From an uncultured Lachnospiraceae bacterium (GTDB lineage Bacteria > Bacillota > Clostridia > Lachnospirales > Lachnospiraceae): a DNA stretch of 7,690 nt. The stretch lies in NCBI GenBank assembly GCA_902783305.1, contig CACZQU010000155.1, positions 1 to 7,690 of the forward strand, read 5' to 3'. The notes beneath the pieces were generated by a model that saw only the letters and a program-made list of their open reading frames with translations, ran no database searches and was not told where the DNA came from. The translations under genes and the position numbers were made by a program. This document shows positions 7,090-7,690 of this stretch, in pieces (position 1 is the first letter of the stretch; every line of letters begins with the position of its first letter).

Positions 7090-7690
7090 GTGGGAAAGGG
7101 AAAAGATCTGGTTTTATCACAGCTGCTTCGTCTGGAAGGGAGCAGAAAGCCTGATCCCAGGCTATGGATTTTTTCATCGACGGACAACCGGCATTTTAAC
7201 TATAATTCCAAGCCTCTTTTTGAGTATGTTCTGAAAAACTGTCCGCAGATTCGCCCTGTCTATGTCATTAATGAGGAGAAACTGAGCGGCCGTCTGAAAT
7301 CGCAGTACGGAGAAGAGTACTTTATCCGGACAGATCAGAAAGAAGGGATCCGGAAGGCTCTTGCAGCCGGAGTCTGGTTTACTTCGGCCGGTATGCCGGT
7401 CTACGGCCCGGGAATCGGATCCGGCCGGCAGATCGTCAACCTGTGGCATGGGATTCCCCTGAAAAAGATCGCTCTTCTGGATCCCAATCTGAAGACGGTC
7501 TCCAGGATTACGTTCAGCTCTCTTTATTCCTCCAATTACTCCGACATCGTGACAACATCCCGATCCATGGTTCCGGTCATGGCAAAAAGCTTTGGCGTGG
7601 AAGAATCCCGGATCCGGATCTGGGGACAGCCCAGATGCGATATTCTTTTTGAACAGACCCGGAAGGAAGGCTTTTTTCATTCGTTTTTCA
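7090..7690 (+). CDS. CDP-glycerol glycerophosphotransferase family protein (3' partial)
   Basis: The open frame runs from GTG 7090 to the right edge, showing 200 residues of a third TagF/TagB-like transferase. The N-terminal part contains LWIFSSTDNRHFNYNSKPLF at about 25-44, the typical opening beta strand and NSK-LFEY helix of this family, then PVYVI and a GVWFTSAG segment. The catalytic motif LWHGIPLKKI is at about 118-127 (H120), followed by YSDIVTTSRSM and WGQPRCDIL, which match the usual TSR/GxPRxD region. The second half, with the expected HP and TDYSS motifs, lies beyond the window. The product belongs to the same family as those at 1-2334 and 5429-7027 but is clearly diverged from both. 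Unlike the middle gene it keeps the canonical WHG. It is probably co-transcribed with the upstream gene. Specific donor and acceptor are unknown. Confidence 0.85.
   Translation, partial: MGKGKDLVLSQLLRLEGSRKPDPRLWIFSSTDNRHFNYNSKPLFEYVLKNCPQIRPVYVINEEKLSGRLKSQYGEEYFIRTDQKEGIRKALAAGVWFTSAGMPVYGPGIGSGRQIVNLWHGIPLKKIALLDPNLKTVSRITFSSLYSSNYSDIVTTSRSMVPVMAKSFGVEESRIRIWGQPRCDILFEQTRKEGFFHSFF

Noticed and set aside
168..7620. Recurrent GATCCGG words through the window
   Set aside because: Most fall in frame with Ile-Arg or Asp-Pro codon pairs and are dispersed without regular spacing, so they are best explained by codon preference rather than a repeat family.

Overview
The window reads as chromosomal DNA of a low- to mid-GC Gram-positive bacterium. 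GC looks close to half on the lines I checked by eye; I did not calculate it. Strong Shine-Dalgarno sites (AGGAG types), frequent GTG/TTG starts, CDP-glycerol (teichoic-acid-type) polymerases, NrdR and a Thermotoga/archaeal-type S-adenosylhomocysteine hydrolase together suggest Bacillota, most likely class Clostridia (a Lachnospiraceae-like gut anaerobe would fit). That taxonomic call is inference.

All six genes lie on the + strand and are tightly packed. (1) 1-2334 is the 3' part of a large two-domain protein, a CDP-glycerol glycerophosphotransferase (TagF/TagB family) fused to a GT4 glycosyltransferase; its true start is off the left edge. (2) 2360-2809 is nrdR, the ribonucleotide reductase repressor. 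(3) 2891-4201 is an MtaD-type 5-methylthioadenosine/S-adenosylhomocysteine deaminase with a TTG start. (4) 4185-5432 is an AhcY-type hydrolase overlapping mtaD by 17 nt. (5) 5429-7027 is a second TagF-like transferase, probably starting at a GTG that overlaps the ahcY stop by 4 nt. (6) 7090-7690 is the 5' part of a third TagF-like transferase starting at a GTG and running off the right edge.

Two themes are interleaved. Three CDP-glycerol/polyol-phosphate transferases, one with an attached sugar transferase, point to a locus that builds a glycerol-phosphate-containing wall or capsular polymer. Between them sit a nucleotide-pool regulator and a two-gene SAM by-product recycling unit. The deaminase can turn S-adenosylhomocysteine into S-inosylhomocysteine, and the hydrolase next to it belongs to the Thermotoga/archaeal branch. 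It carries E52 and K54 where the human enzyme has adenine-pocket residues T57 and E59. The coupled pair is therefore a candidate for a methyl-cycle route through S-inosylhomocysteine.

No Rho-independent terminator with a U-tract, tRNA, rRNA, CRISPR array, insertion sequence or convincing promoter was found. The strongest non-coding signal is a perfect 12-bp inverted repeat with a 5-nt loop just after the ahcY stop, inside the first codons of the following gene. There is no gene-free stretch longer than 300 bases; the gaps are 25, 81 and 62 nt.
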